From an uncultured Mucispirillum sp. (GTDB lineage Bacteria; Chrysiogenota; Deferribacteres; Deferribacterales; Mucispirillaceae), in the NCBI GenBank assembly GCA_937890655.1, contig CALADT010000319.1:1-7595 (forward strand): a stretch of 7,595 nt of DNA. Reading direction: 5' to 3'. The notes beneath the pieces were generated by a model, which saw only the letters and a program-made list of their open reading frames with translations, searched no databases and was not told the origin of the DNA. Positions 1 to 6,204 of the stretch are shown piece after piece. Positions within the stretch are counted from its first letter, which is position 1, and every line of letters starts with the position of its first letter. Made by a program: the position numbers and the translations under genes.

Positions 1-951
1 TTCCCTTAAATTTTGAGTAATACTCATAACTTTATCTGCTTTCATATTATAAAGTTTTGAGCAGTCTACCTGTAAATCTAAAAGGTTATAAGGAAGTGGA
101 ACATTTTCTATTTCCTGCTTTGTTTCATATTTAAATACAACTGCATTAGATTTATTTTCATTTAATCTGTTTAATATTTCATTTGCCGTTACTTCTGATG
201 TAATTTTTTTAGTGTCGTCAATTTCATCATCTTTTGCTTGATATGTAAAATCAATGTTATTACCAGCTATTACATAATTTCCTTTTATTATCCAATAATA
301 TGATTTTATATGATTTTTTATTTCCTGCTCTCTTCTGACAATTAAAGCAAGCATAGGTGTCTGAACTCTGCCAATAGAGATTATATTACTATTGCCCACC
401 TGCTTGTTTTTTACACTATATGCCCTTGTAAAACTGTAACCAAATATTTTATCTGCCAATGCTCTTGCAAGAGCCATATATGATAAATTAAGATAATCAT
501 TATTATCTTTTAAATTTGATAATTCTTTTTTAATTGCTCCTGTATTAAAATCATTTACAAGAAGTCTTTTGACAGCCTTTTTAGAACTACCTTGTAAATC
601 TATAATACCCTCTTTATAAAGGATACTGTCTACTATTAACTGCCCCTCTTCATCAGGGTCGCCTGCATTAATGATAGTATCTGACATATCTATTAATGTC
701 TTAACTATGTTATATTGCTTTTTAGTGTTTTCTTTTGTTTCAAAATACCAACCGTTATGTTTTAATGGCAGATTATCAAAAGTCCACTGACTTTTTTCAT
801 CAGGTATTATTACTTCTAAAAGATGACCAATACACCAAGAAATATAATATTCCTTGTTCTCAAAATATCCTTCTCTTTTTACAAAATCTGTGCCAGCTGC
901 TTCTTTAATTGCTTCTGCTAATGCTGGCTTTTCTGCAATGATTAATTTCAT
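1..951 (-). CDS. topB: Type IA DNA topoisomerase (TopB / RP4 TraE-like), 3' end outside window
   Basis: The frame is open from an ATG at 951-949 to the left edge, giving 317 residues with no stop, so the gene is partial. It opens MKLIIAEKPA, the TOPRIM start of topoisomerase III, with the catalytic Glu at residue 7. DPDEEGQ at 98-104 is the metal-binding acidic motif. SIGRVQTPML at 192-201 is the conserved block before the active site. The frame runs out at ...SITQNLRE, just before the expected active-site tyrosine, so catalytic integrity cannot be judged here. The start is supported by GGAG (959-962 on the + strand) 7 nt upstream. The family relaxes or decatenates DNA by single-strand passage. 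RP4 carries a TopB homologue, TraE, at this same position after traF. A 283-bp gap separates it from traF, so it may have its own promoter. A chromosomal-type topB is less likely given the tra neighbours. Confidence 0.93.
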   Translation of the reverse strand, partial: MKLIIAEKPALAEAIKEAAGTDFVKREGYFENKEYYISWCIGHLLEVIIPDEKSQWTFDNLPLKHNGWYFETKENTKKQYNIVKTLIDMSDTIINAGDPDEEGQLIVDSILYKEGIIDLQGSSKKAVKRLLVNDFNTGAIKKELSNLKDNNDYLNLSYMALARALADKIFGYSFTRAYSVKNKQVGNSNIISIGRVQTPMLALIVRREQEIKNHIKSYYWIIKGNYVIAGNNIDFTYQAKDDEIDDTKKITSEVTANEILNRLNENKSNAVVFKYETKQEIENVPLPYNLLDLQVDCSKLYNMKADKVMSITQNLRE

Positions 952-960
952 AGTTCAACT

Positions 961-985
961 CCAAAAATTTCAGCCACTAAAATTT
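961..985. repeat. 25-bp direct repeat, copy 1 (topoisomerase leader)
   Basis: Positions 961-985 match 6542-6566 at 24 of 25 bases, the only difference being A at 965 versus C at 6546. The central 20 bases (966-985 and 6547-6566) are identical. This copy is non-coding, just upstream of the topoisomerase start; the other is inside traK. Confidence 0.75.
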
Positions 986-987
986 TT
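963..987 (-). promoter_or_regulatory. Stem-loop in topoisomerase gene leader
   Basis: AAAAATTT (963-970) and AAATTTTT (980-987) form an 8-bp perfect stem around a 9-nt loop. It sits immediately upstream of the GGAG ribosome-binding site (959-962) of the leftward topoisomerase gene, so it could affect translation. The stem is all A/T and therefore weak. It is also part of the 25-bp repeat shared with traK, so it may be a by-product of that repeat. Confidence 0.3.
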
Positions 988-1008
988 AGCTACTTTATTA
1001 TTTAATTA

Positions 1009-1036
1009 TTTATACAAAAGCGAACTGAACTATGAA
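1009..1036 (-). promoter_or_regulatory. Candidate promoter for the topoisomerase gene
   Basis: On the - strand, TTCATA (1036-1031) and TATAAA (1014-1009) are spaced by 16 nt, a fair sigma-70-type match (4 of 6 and 5 of 6). It would start transcription near 1002, about 50 nt before the ATG at 951. In DNA this AT-rich such matches arise often by chance, so the call rests mainly on its position in the gap upstream of the gene. Confidence 0.3.
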
Positions 1037-1053
1037 CTTATAATCAATCAGTA

Positions 1054-1219
1054 ATGTTTAATGAAAAAAATATTGACTTTGTATATACAAAAATATTATT
1101 AGTTAACGTTAGTTGCTGTTTGTATATTTACTGGAAAAGAAACTACTGGATTATTCTTAACTATTTCAGCTATGATTACAGACATAACTAGCTTTATTTA
1201 TTCAAGAAAAGAGAAATAG
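1054..1219 (+). pseudogene. Degraded small membrane-protein frame, family not recognised
   Basis: One + strand frame is open from 1103 to a TAG at 1217-1219. It reads like a protein C-terminus: a hydrophobic segment (LVAVCIFTG), a short polar turn (KETTG), a second hydrophobic segment (LFLTISAMITDITSFIY) and a basic tail (SRKEK). It has no early start codon. In the same frame an ATG at 1061 is followed by 12 codons and then a TAG at 1100-1102. In the neighbouring frame an ATG at 1054 gives MFNEKNIDFVYTKILLV before diverging. A frameshift near 1100 would join these into a two-helix protein of about 50 residues. No good ribosome-binding site is visible. I do not recognise the family, and it may be a chance frame. 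Confidence 0.3.
1073..1099 (+). promoter_or_regulatory. Candidate rightward promoter with palindrome in spacer
   Basis: TTGACT (1073-1078) is 5 of 6 to the -35 consensus. TATTAT (1094-1099) could be a -10 with a short 15-nt spacer. Between them lies the perfect palindrome TTTGTATATACAAA (1078-1091), whose core GTATATAC also occurs in the oriT palindrome and before traK. It would drive the degraded frame ending at 1219. The short spacer and AT-rich setting keep confidence low. Confidence 0.25.
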
Positions 1220-1234
1220 AAATTTATTAATTTA

Positions 1235-1762
1235 CTAAGATACTAAAACTGGCACTAATTCTTTTTTTATCTGATATTTTTTGATTATTCCAAAATATCT
1301 GCTATCATAAGAGTACTTATTATAATCTGATAACATAAAGTATTCATCAGCTTTCAAAATAAATTCAATATCTTTATTATATACTTTATTTTTTAAAATA
1401 ATTTCAGTATTTGGGATTAATTTATCATTAATATACACCCCATTATCTTTAATAATAATTTTATCATAAGGCAGACCTAATGCTTTTTTTAAATATTTTG
1501 GTGTCCTTCCACAAGATTTATCTATTTTACCCCAAAATCCATTTTCTTCTGCAAATTGCATTTTTTCGTCATATTCAGGGCAGAAAGTATATAGTTTTCC
1601 CCTTTCTATATTTTCAAAATTCTTATTGAAATAAAATCCTAATGGATATGAATTTGAATAATTTATTGTAAAAAAAGAAAAAACTATATTTAAAATAATT
1701 ATCAATACACAAATAAGTAAAATATACTTAATCAGCCTTATCAGTATTTTCTGTCTGCTCAT
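1235..1762 (-). CDS. traF: TraF, S26-family peptidase for conjugative pilin maturation
   Basis: This 175-residue protein has one N-terminal membrane segment (about residues 10-33), with the rest expected outside the inner membrane. NSYPLGFY at 37-44 carries the likely nucleophile Ser38 in an S-x-P-x-G-type motif. YLKKALGLP at 90-98 carries the general-base lysine (Lys92, or possibly Lys93). YDSRYFG at 152-158 is the conserved S26 C-terminal box. In RP4, TraF is a signal-peptidase relative that removes the pilin C-terminus and cyclises TrbC; the same role is inferred here. It starts at an ATG inside the 3' end of traG, overlapping by 35 bp in another frame, with AGGA (1774-1777 on the + strand) 11 nt upstream, so translation is probably coupled to traG. 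An ordinary leader peptidase is unlikely given the short length and neighbours. Confidence 0.92.
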   Translation of the reverse strand: MSRQKILIRLIKYILLICVLIIILNIVFSFFTINYSNSYPLGFYFNKNFENIERGKLYTFCPEYDEKMQFAEENGFWGKIDKSCGRTPKYLKKALGLPYDKIIIKDNGVYINDKLIPNTEIILKNKVYNKDIEFILKADEYFMLSDYNKYSYDSRYFGIIKKYQIKKELVPVLVS

Positions 1763-3683
1763 TTACCGTTATTTCCTGTATATTTTCTGTGTTTTCCTGC
1801 ACTGTTTCTGTTGCAGGCTGTTTTTCTTCTGCTTTTTCTGTATTTTTAATGCTTGCTGGTTTTAATTTATCTAGTAAATGCAGCTTGTCAGAAAATTCTG
1901 GGGCTTTTATGCTGGCACGAGCAGCAAAGACTGGATTTTGGAAATATAAAGCCTGCCTGCCTTTAATAGCTGGATAACCTGCAACAAATATAAGCATTTC
2001 ACCTGCTCTTGCAATTTCACCTTTAGAATTTTTATCAGCACCTTTTAATCTTAAGCATTCATCAGGTGTTAAAAGATTTCTTTTTGTATGCTGATAACTT
2101 TTAGAATATGATTTTTTGCTTAACAGCCCACCATTTGATGATACAGAGATATTTTCATCAACAATCGTGGTTTCACCTGTCATTTTTGAAAGATATTCTG
2201 CCGTTTCATTTTTATTAGGAGCGTAAGCATTTTGTATATGGCAGTTAGATGTTATGCTTTCATTTTTACCATATTTATCCTGTAATTGAGATAAATCCTG
2301 CACTATTAAATATCCTTTAATTCCATAACCTGCCATATATGCTAGTGCTTTCTGCACTTCATCCATTTTCCCCAAAGATGGAAATTCATCCAGCATTAAA
2401 AGCATTCTGTGTTTATAGTTACCAGTTCCACGAATAGTGTTATATCGTTTAGTATCTTTACCCTGCAAAAATCTGCCTGCTTTTTCTAGTGCAGAATAGT
2501 CTTTAAATTTATCATCCTGAAAAAATTTAAATTCTGATACATTTTTTCTAATAAGCATATTTACTAATAATCTAAATAAAGGACTTATTCTTGTTTGGTC
2601 TGATGGCTGCACTACAATATATAAAGATACTGGTGTATCGCTGTTCATAATATCATAGACATAAAAATCAGAAGTATTTGTATTTTTAGCAACAATCTGG
2701 TCTCTGTATAATGCCAGTTCTGATTTAGCTGTTGATACAATACTTCCCGCTTCATTTTCTGGTTTATCAAGCATATCCTGCCCTACCTGTCTGGCTACTT
2801 GATTATCAGATATACTCATAGCTTCCCACAGGTTTTGCAACGGCAGTTCTGGGTCTGATAACATTTTATCAAGATATGAAAGGCTGACCTGTCCATTTTC
2901 TTGTTTTTCTTTATCATTAATAAGATAAAGAATGCAGCCAGTTAAAAGTGAATAAGCTGTTTTAACCCAGTGGTCATCAAGCCCTTTTCCCATAGGGTCT
3001 ACAATTAAAAGTGCTATACTTTGAGCATCAGATACTTCATTATCTCCCTTTCTGATTTCAAGTAATGGATTCCATTTTACAGAATCTTCTACTGCTGGTT
3101 CAAATTTTAAAACTTTATTATTAAGTCCACTTTTCCTGTATCCAGCTGTCATATGCCACAGTTCACCTTTAATATCTGTTGCAACCAGCGAATGCTTCCA
3201 ATTGACAAGTGTAGGAACAATTAAACCTACACCTTTACCTGAACGAGTAGGTGCATATGTTAATATATGCTCTGGTCCATTATGTATTAAAGTATACTTT
3301 TTTGGTTTTCTAAAAAATCTCTTTTCTTCAAAACCACCTACTATTACACCTTCATTAGCTAATAATCCCATCTGCTTTATATCATTAATATCTGCCCATC
3401 TTGCTGAACCATGTAATGTTTTATTAGCCTTTGATTTACCACGATTTATAATTAAAGCTGTTAATATTACACCAAAACATAAAACTGGCAGCATATAAAA
3501 AAAAGACTTAGTTACTAAATCATAAGCTGCTGTGCCATGTGTTTTAAAAAGCCAGCGGATAGATTTCCAAAAATGATTGTATTCAATTATTCCTTTCAAC
3601 TGGTAAACAATATATATTGTAACCGCCTGAAAATATAAAATAATTGAACCAAAAAATACAAATAATCCTGCAAATGTTTTCAT
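1728..3683 (-). CDS. traG: TraG, VirD4/TraG-type type IV coupling protein
   Basis: This 651-residue inner-membrane ATPase belongs to the family that docks the relaxase-DNA complex onto the mating channel. Two N-terminal membrane segments (about 7-27 and 60-79) precede the cytoplasmic ATPase domain. Walker A is APTRSGKG at 144-151. Walker B is LLMLDEF at 428-434, followed by PSLGKM. The stretches AYMAGYGIKGYLIVQD (448-463) and SNCHIQNAYAPN (479-490) are close to RP4 TraG. A low-complexity Glu/Thr-rich tail covers about residues 615-651 and overlaps the start of traF. The start is supported by GAGAGG about 6 nt upstream, within the last codons of traI; only three bases separate the two genes. 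Length is typical of the family (RP4 TraG is about 635 residues). No key residue appears missing. Confidence 0.96.
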   Translation of the reverse strand: MKTFAGLFVFFGSIILYFQAVTIYIVYQLKGIIEYNHFWKSIRWLFKTHGTAAYDLVTKSFFYMLPVLCFGVILTALIINRGKSKANKTLHGSARWADINDIKQMGLLANEGVIVGGFEEKRFFRKPKKYTLIHNGPEHILTYAPTRSGKGVGLIVPTLVNWKHSLVATDIKGELWHMTAGYRKSGLNNKVLKFEPAVEDSVKWNPLLEIRKGDNEVSDAQSIALLIVDPMGKGLDDHWVKTAYSLLTGCILYLINDKEKQENGQVSLSYLDKMLSDPELPLQNLWEAMSISDNQVARQVGQDMLDKPENEAGSIVSTAKSELALYRDQIVAKNTNTSDFYVYDIMNSDTPVSLYIVVQPSDQTRISPLFRLLVNMLIRKNVSEFKFFQDDKFKDYSALEKAGRFLQGKDTKRYNTIRGTGNYKHRMLLMLDEFPSLGKMDEVQKALAYMAGYGIKGYLIVQDLSQLQDKYGKNESITSNCHIQNAYAPNKNETAEYLSKMTGETTIVDENISVSSNGGLLSKKSYSKSYQHTKRNLLTPDECLRLKGADKNSKGEIARAGEMLIFVAGYPAIKGRQALYFQNPVFAARASIKAPEFSDKLHLLDKLKPASIKNTEKAEEKQPATETVQENTENIQEITVNEQTENTDKAD

Positions 3684-3686
3684 ATA

Positions 3687-5660
3687 TTACCTCTCTAATC
3701 CTTTATTTTTATTATTTTCTTTTTTGCTTTCCTGCTCTTTTATTTTTTCTTTCATTAAATATGTTTTTGATACATAAATATTTTTATCATTATCTTTTTT
3801 GTATAAATAGAATTTTTGACCATTATGTTCTTTGGTGGATATTCTTTTATAGGAATTATCAGGACTTGAAAGCTCTTTAAAAGTTATCCTGTTTTTTTCT
3901 TTTTCACTAATAAAACATTCTATATCATAACTGTCTTTTATTGGAGTTTTAACAGATACAGTATCGCCTTTTTTATACTGCTTTAATAAAGTATAATCTT
4001 CTTTAACTGGCTCTTTGATATAAACGGTATTATTTACATTTGATTTAAATTTTAAAAAGAATTTATCATTATATTTAAAATAACCAAGATATGTGTATTC
4101 CTGTTCTTTGCCATCAAATTTAGCAAAATTTGATATTTTACCATTTCTTTCATTGATATATGAAATAAGATTGTCCTGCTTTAAAATTTTAGCGGCTGAA
4201 ATTTTTTGATTTAGTTCATTATCTTTAAAAGTAATATCTAAATCATTGGATGCTATAATATTAATTACTTTTGCTTTAAACTCATCTGTGCCATTTAGTG
4301 TATCAGGTATAATATTATTATTTTTTAATGTTTTAACAGCCTTTTTAATATTATTATATTTTGGTGTTAGAAAAATTGATTTGTTTGTAGCTTTAAGCTT
4401 ATTATTTAAAATATAAGTGCCGTTTTTTGTTATTTTTAAAGCCCTGTTTTTAAGTTCTTTAAAATCGCCTTTAATATAATTAATACGGCTTTCTTTTATA
4501 TTTTTTAAAGCTAGTTCTGCTTTTTCATTAGTTAGTGCCTGCCGTTGCAGCCAGGCATCATAAGTATAGTATTTATATTTATCATTTATTTTTTTTATTT
4601 CTTGCTGGCGTTCTTCCCTTAATTGTTCTAGTCTTTCTTTTGCTTGTGTCTTTTTATATATTTTAATTAAAAGCCTGTCTAATTCACCACCACCTGCCAT
4701 ATGACTTAAATTATCTATCATCTCACCAGAATATTTAGCAGCATCCACATATTCATTTTTAACGATCTGTTTTTCCTGTTTTGACTTTATTTTTCTACTT
4801 GTGTTTATAAAGTCATACTGCTTTTTTAAAGACAAATCTTGATATCTTTGATATGAATTTTGAATATCATTTAAAGATTTTGAAGGCTCAAATTTACCAT
4901 ACTTCTTTTCAAGCGAATTTAAAGAATATTCCCTTTTTACTGCACTTGCTTTTATGTTTATTTTATTATCTTTTAAATCTTTAAACACTGCACCACTGCC
5001 ATATTTCCTATACTCAACACCATTTTCTTTTAGCCTGTCATGAAATTCTGCCCAGCTTTTACATTCTGATAAATCAATACTGAATACATAACTTTTAAAA
5101 CTTATTTGTGTTGGTCTAGCATCTATATCATTAGCAGCTGTGCAGGTATTCTCATTTGATTTCTCGTTAGAATGTGTCTGATTAAGATTATATTTGATTT
5201 CCAGCTCTTTGGCTTTTTTTGATAAAGTTTTATATGGATAATAGGGTTCAAGGATAGTATATTTTTCTGGATTTATTTTATTTATAGCTATATGCATATG
5301 CAGGTTATCTGTATCATCATGAATTACACTTAATCTTTGGTGACTGCCAAATCCTAAACTATCTATAAGTTCATTATTTATATTTTTTAAAGTATCAATA
5401 TCTGGTCGTTCATCTACTCCAAAAGAAACAATTAAATGATATGTTTTATCTGATTTTGCTTCACTCATTGACTGCACTGCTTCTACATCCTCAATAAATA
5501 ATTCTAAATCATCCATATCATAAATATCATTTGGCTCAATCCATGCACCAACATTGCGGATATTTATATCTGACTGCACCTGTTCATTTGTTATATATTC
5601 ACTTAATCTTTTAAATGATGATTTTATAGATTTATCTAGTTTTGCTACTTTTACTATCAT
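3687..5660 (-). CDS. traI: TraI, MOBP-family conjugative relaxase
   Basis: This 657-residue protein should cut oriT at nic and stay covalently attached to the 5' end of the transferred strand. The N-terminal 160 residues match RP4 TraI motif by motif. SEYITNEQ at 20-27 places the catalytic tyrosine at Tyr22, the same number as in RP4. DKTYHLIVSF at 71-80 is motif II, with Ser79. HDDTDNLHMHIAINKI at 114-129 is the histidine-rich metal motif III. A TraI-type middle region follows at about 188-260 (KSWAEFHDRL, YGSGAVFKDL, IKASAVKREYSLNSLEKKYG). A lysine-rich helical stretch covers about 265-410. A section around 430-490, with NDLDITFKD, resembles LPD7-type domains of large mobilisation proteins. 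The extreme C-terminus is basic and polar. The ATG overlaps the traJ stop as ATGA, so the two are probably translationally coupled. RP4 nests traH within traI; I do not claim one here. Confidence 0.96.
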   Translation of the reverse strand: MIVKVAKLDKSIKSSFKRLSEYITNEQVQSDINIRNVGAWIEPNDIYDMDDLELFIEDVEAVQSMSEAKSDKTYHLIVSFGVDERPDIDTLKNINNELIDSLGFGSHQRLSVIHDDTDNLHMHIAINKINPEKYTILEPYYPYKTLSKKAKELEIKYNLNQTHSNEKSNENTCTAANDIDARPTQISFKSYVFSIDLSECKSWAEFHDRLKENGVEYRKYGSGAVFKDLKDNKINIKASAVKREYSLNSLEKKYGKFEPSKSLNDIQNSYQRYQDLSLKKQYDFINTSRKIKSKQEKQIVKNEYVDAAKYSGEMIDNLSHMAGGGELDRLLIKIYKKTQAKERLEQLREERQQEIKKINDKYKYYTYDAWLQRQALTNEKAELALKNIKESRINYIKGDFKELKNRALKITKNGTYILNNKLKATNKSIFLTPKYNNIKKAVKTLKNNNIIPDTLNGTDEFKAKVINIIASNDLDITFKDNELNQKISAAKILKQDNLISYINERNGKISNFAKFDGKEQEYTYLGYFKYNDKFFLKFKSNVNNTVYIKEPVKEDYTLLKQYKKGDTVSVKTPIKDSYDIECFISEKEKNRITFKELSSPDNSYKRISTKEHNGQKFYLYKKDNDKNIYVSKTYLMKEKIKEQESKKENNKNKGLER

Positions 5661-6007
5661 ACAATTCCCAAATTATTTTTTAAAACTGCAACAATCTTTT
5701 TAATTTCTTTTTTAAGATTTTCATTATCACTAATAATCATATCAATTCTTTTTTTTGATATGTCATCAAGAGATGAGATATGTAGCTTTAATAGACCTGT
5801 ATTTTTACCAAGCAAACCTACAAGCCGTCTAATCTCATTAACATATGTAACATCTAATTTTGATGGCACTTCATAATTAGTAATAAGTCTGCGAATATAT
5901 TCCGCTTTTGAATTAACACCAGAAAGAAAAAAATTCTTTTCAAATAACAGCCTGTCTTTTTCTGACAGTCTGAAAATAAATTTTTTATTTTTAAAATCTT
6001 CACTCAT
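5657..6007 (-). CDS. traJ: TraJ, ribbon-helix-helix oriT-binding relaxosome protein
   Basis: This 116-residue protein has an N-terminal ribbon-helix-helix fold (about residues 10-43): the strand FIFRLSEKD, then two helices ending GVNSKAEYIRRLI. The C-terminal half is helical (about 54-116) and probably binds the relaxase. This matches the TraJ/NikA/MobC group. RP4 TraJ binds one arm of the inverted repeat beside nic and recruits TraI; the perfect palindrome at 6080-6099 is the likely target here. The start is the ATG at 6007-6005, chosen because AAAGGAGG (6018-6025 on the + strand) lies 10 nt upstream. The frame extends to a TTG at 6046, but that adds 13 residues, has no ribosome-binding site and runs through a palindrome. 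As first gene of the leftward operon it is likely autoregulated. Confidence 0.92.
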   Translation of the reverse strand: MSEDFKNKKFIFRLSEKDRLLFEKNFFLSGVNSKAEYIRRLITNYEVPSKLDVTYVNEIRRLVGLLGKNTGLLKLHISSLDDISKKRIDMIISDNENLKKEIKKIVAVLKNNLGIV

Positions 6008-6017
6008 AGAGTGATAT

Positions 6018-6025
6018 CCTCCTTT
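6018..6025 (-). promoter_or_regulatory. Strong Shine-Dalgarno site of traJ
   Basis: On the - strand this reads AAAGGAGG, an uninterrupted match to the 16S rRNA 3' end, 10 nt before the ATG at 6007. It decides the traJ start against the longer TTG-initiated frame, and is the strongest ribosome-binding site in the leftward operon. Confidence 0.85.
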
Positions 6026-6026
6026 C

Positions 6027-6043
6027 GTTCTTTTGAAAAGAAC
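6027..6043. promoter_or_regulatory. 17-bp operator-like inverted repeat in traJ leader
   Basis: GTTCTTTT (6027-6034), one central G, then AAAAGAAC (6036-6043) make a perfect 8+1+8 inverted repeat immediately upstream of the traJ ribosome-binding site. A one-base centre is poor for an RNA hairpin and better suited to a dimeric repressor bound to DNA. It differs from the oriT palindrome, so a second regulator, or TraJ in another mode, could act here. No regulator gene is visible in this window. Confidence 0.55.
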
Positions 6044-6079
6044 CAAGATAAAATTAGAGCATTTATGCGAATTATTTTA

Positions 6080-6099
6080 GTGAATGTATATACATTCAC
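6080..6099. repeat. 20-bp perfect palindrome, probable TraJ-binding site
   Basis: All 20 positions are self-complementary with no spacer. In RP4 the equivalent inverted repeat is imperfect and TraJ uses only the arm nearest nic. Its central GTATATAC (6086-6093) recurs at 6219-6226 and 1081-1088. Confidence 0.8.
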
Positions 6100-6112
6100 A
6101 CATCTTGCCTGT

Positions 6113-6129
6113 AAAATGCTTTGCATTTT
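6113..6129. repeat. Small inverted repeat just past nic
   Basis: AAAATGC (6113-6119), TTT, GCATTTT (6123-6129) form a 7-bp perfect stem with a 3-nt loop, starting 6 nt after the predicted nick, and followed by more T. It could form on single-stranded T-DNA or serve as a protein site. It partly overlaps the phased decamers, so it may not be a separate element. Confidence 0.35.
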
Positions 6130-6150
6130 TTTGCTTATTTTTGCATATTT
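6121..6150. repeat. Three phased T-rich decamers, probable bent TraK-binding DNA
   Basis: TTGCATTTTT, TTGCTTATTT and TTGCATATTT follow head to tail, each exactly 10 bp, so their T-tracts face the same side of the helix. A/T tracts in phase with the helical repeat curve DNA. In RP4, TraK binds an intrinsically bent region on this side of nic. Binding here is inferred from position and phasing. Confidence 0.6.
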
Positions 6151-6204
6151 TTTCTTTTTATTTCCTCTTTTTCAACAATATCAAGGAAAACGGCAGATAT
6201 TTAT

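Larger units (their letters stand above)
952..1234. other. Intergenic region between topoisomerase gene and traF
   Basis: This 283-bp gap interrupts an otherwise tightly packed leftward operon. It holds a candidate promoter and leader hairpin for the topoisomerase gene, a 25-bp near-repeat of traK coding DNA, three GAACT copies at 1022-1038, a TTTGTATATACAAA palindrome at 1078-1091, and a degraded small reading frame on the + strand ending at 1219. I see no convincing terminator hairpin after traF, whose stop is at 1235-1237. The content suggests inserted and decayed DNA rather than a designed spacer; that is inference. Confidence 0.6.
6080..6160 (+). other. oriT: Putative origin of transfer (oriT), IncP type
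   Basis: Three elements occur in the RP4 order between traJ and traK. First is the perfect 20-bp palindrome GTGAATGTATATACATTCAC (6080-6099), the likely TraJ site. Next is CATCTTG|C (6101-6108), matching the YATCCTG|Y core of MOBP nick sites except C to T at one position; the predicted cut on the + strand is between 6107 and 6108. Third are phased T-rich decamers (6121-6150) on the leading side. The palindrome ends 8 nt before nic, the spacing reported between the TraJ site and nic in RP4. From memory, the RP4 stretch TTCAC-N2-ATCCTGCC corresponds here to TTCAC-N2-ATCTTGCC (6095-6109). By analogy traK and traL lie on the leading side of nic, with traJ to the topoisomerase gene entering last. 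Confidence 0.88.

Noticed and set aside
854..1054. 66-codon open frame on the + strand
   Set aside because: Most of it lies antisense to the start of the topoisomerase gene, which has clear motifs. It has no ribosome-binding site and an implausible composition.
1789..1977. 62-codon open frame on the + strand
   Set aside because: Antisense to the low-complexity 3' end of traG; no start signals or recognisable domain.
3202..3498. 98-codon open frame on the + strand
   Set aside because: Antisense to the Walker A region of traG; its openness follows from the codon use of the real gene.
3607..3620. Perfect 14-bp palindrome ACAATATATATTGT
   Set aside because: Lies inside the traG membrane-segment coding region and is built of alternating A/T; likely chance.
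3644..3880. 78-codon open frame on the + strand
   Set aside because: Antisense to the traG start and traI end; the Phe/Tyr/Leu-rich product is the reverse complement of Lys-rich coding DNA.
6014..6025. TATCCTCC as an alternative IncP nick site
   Set aside because: It resembles the nick core on the + strand but is the complement of the traJ Shine-Dalgarno site, lacks the G before the cut, and has no adjacent palindrome at the right distance.
6008..6046. N-terminal extension of traJ to a TTG start at 6046
   Set aside because: AAAGGAGG lies 10 nt before the ATG at 6007, while the TTG has no Shine-Dalgarno site and the extension would read through an operator-like palindrome.
6161..6189. TTTCCT ... 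AGGAAA inverted repeat between oriT and traK
   Set aside because: Only 6 bp per arm with a 17-nt loop, expected by chance in this composition.
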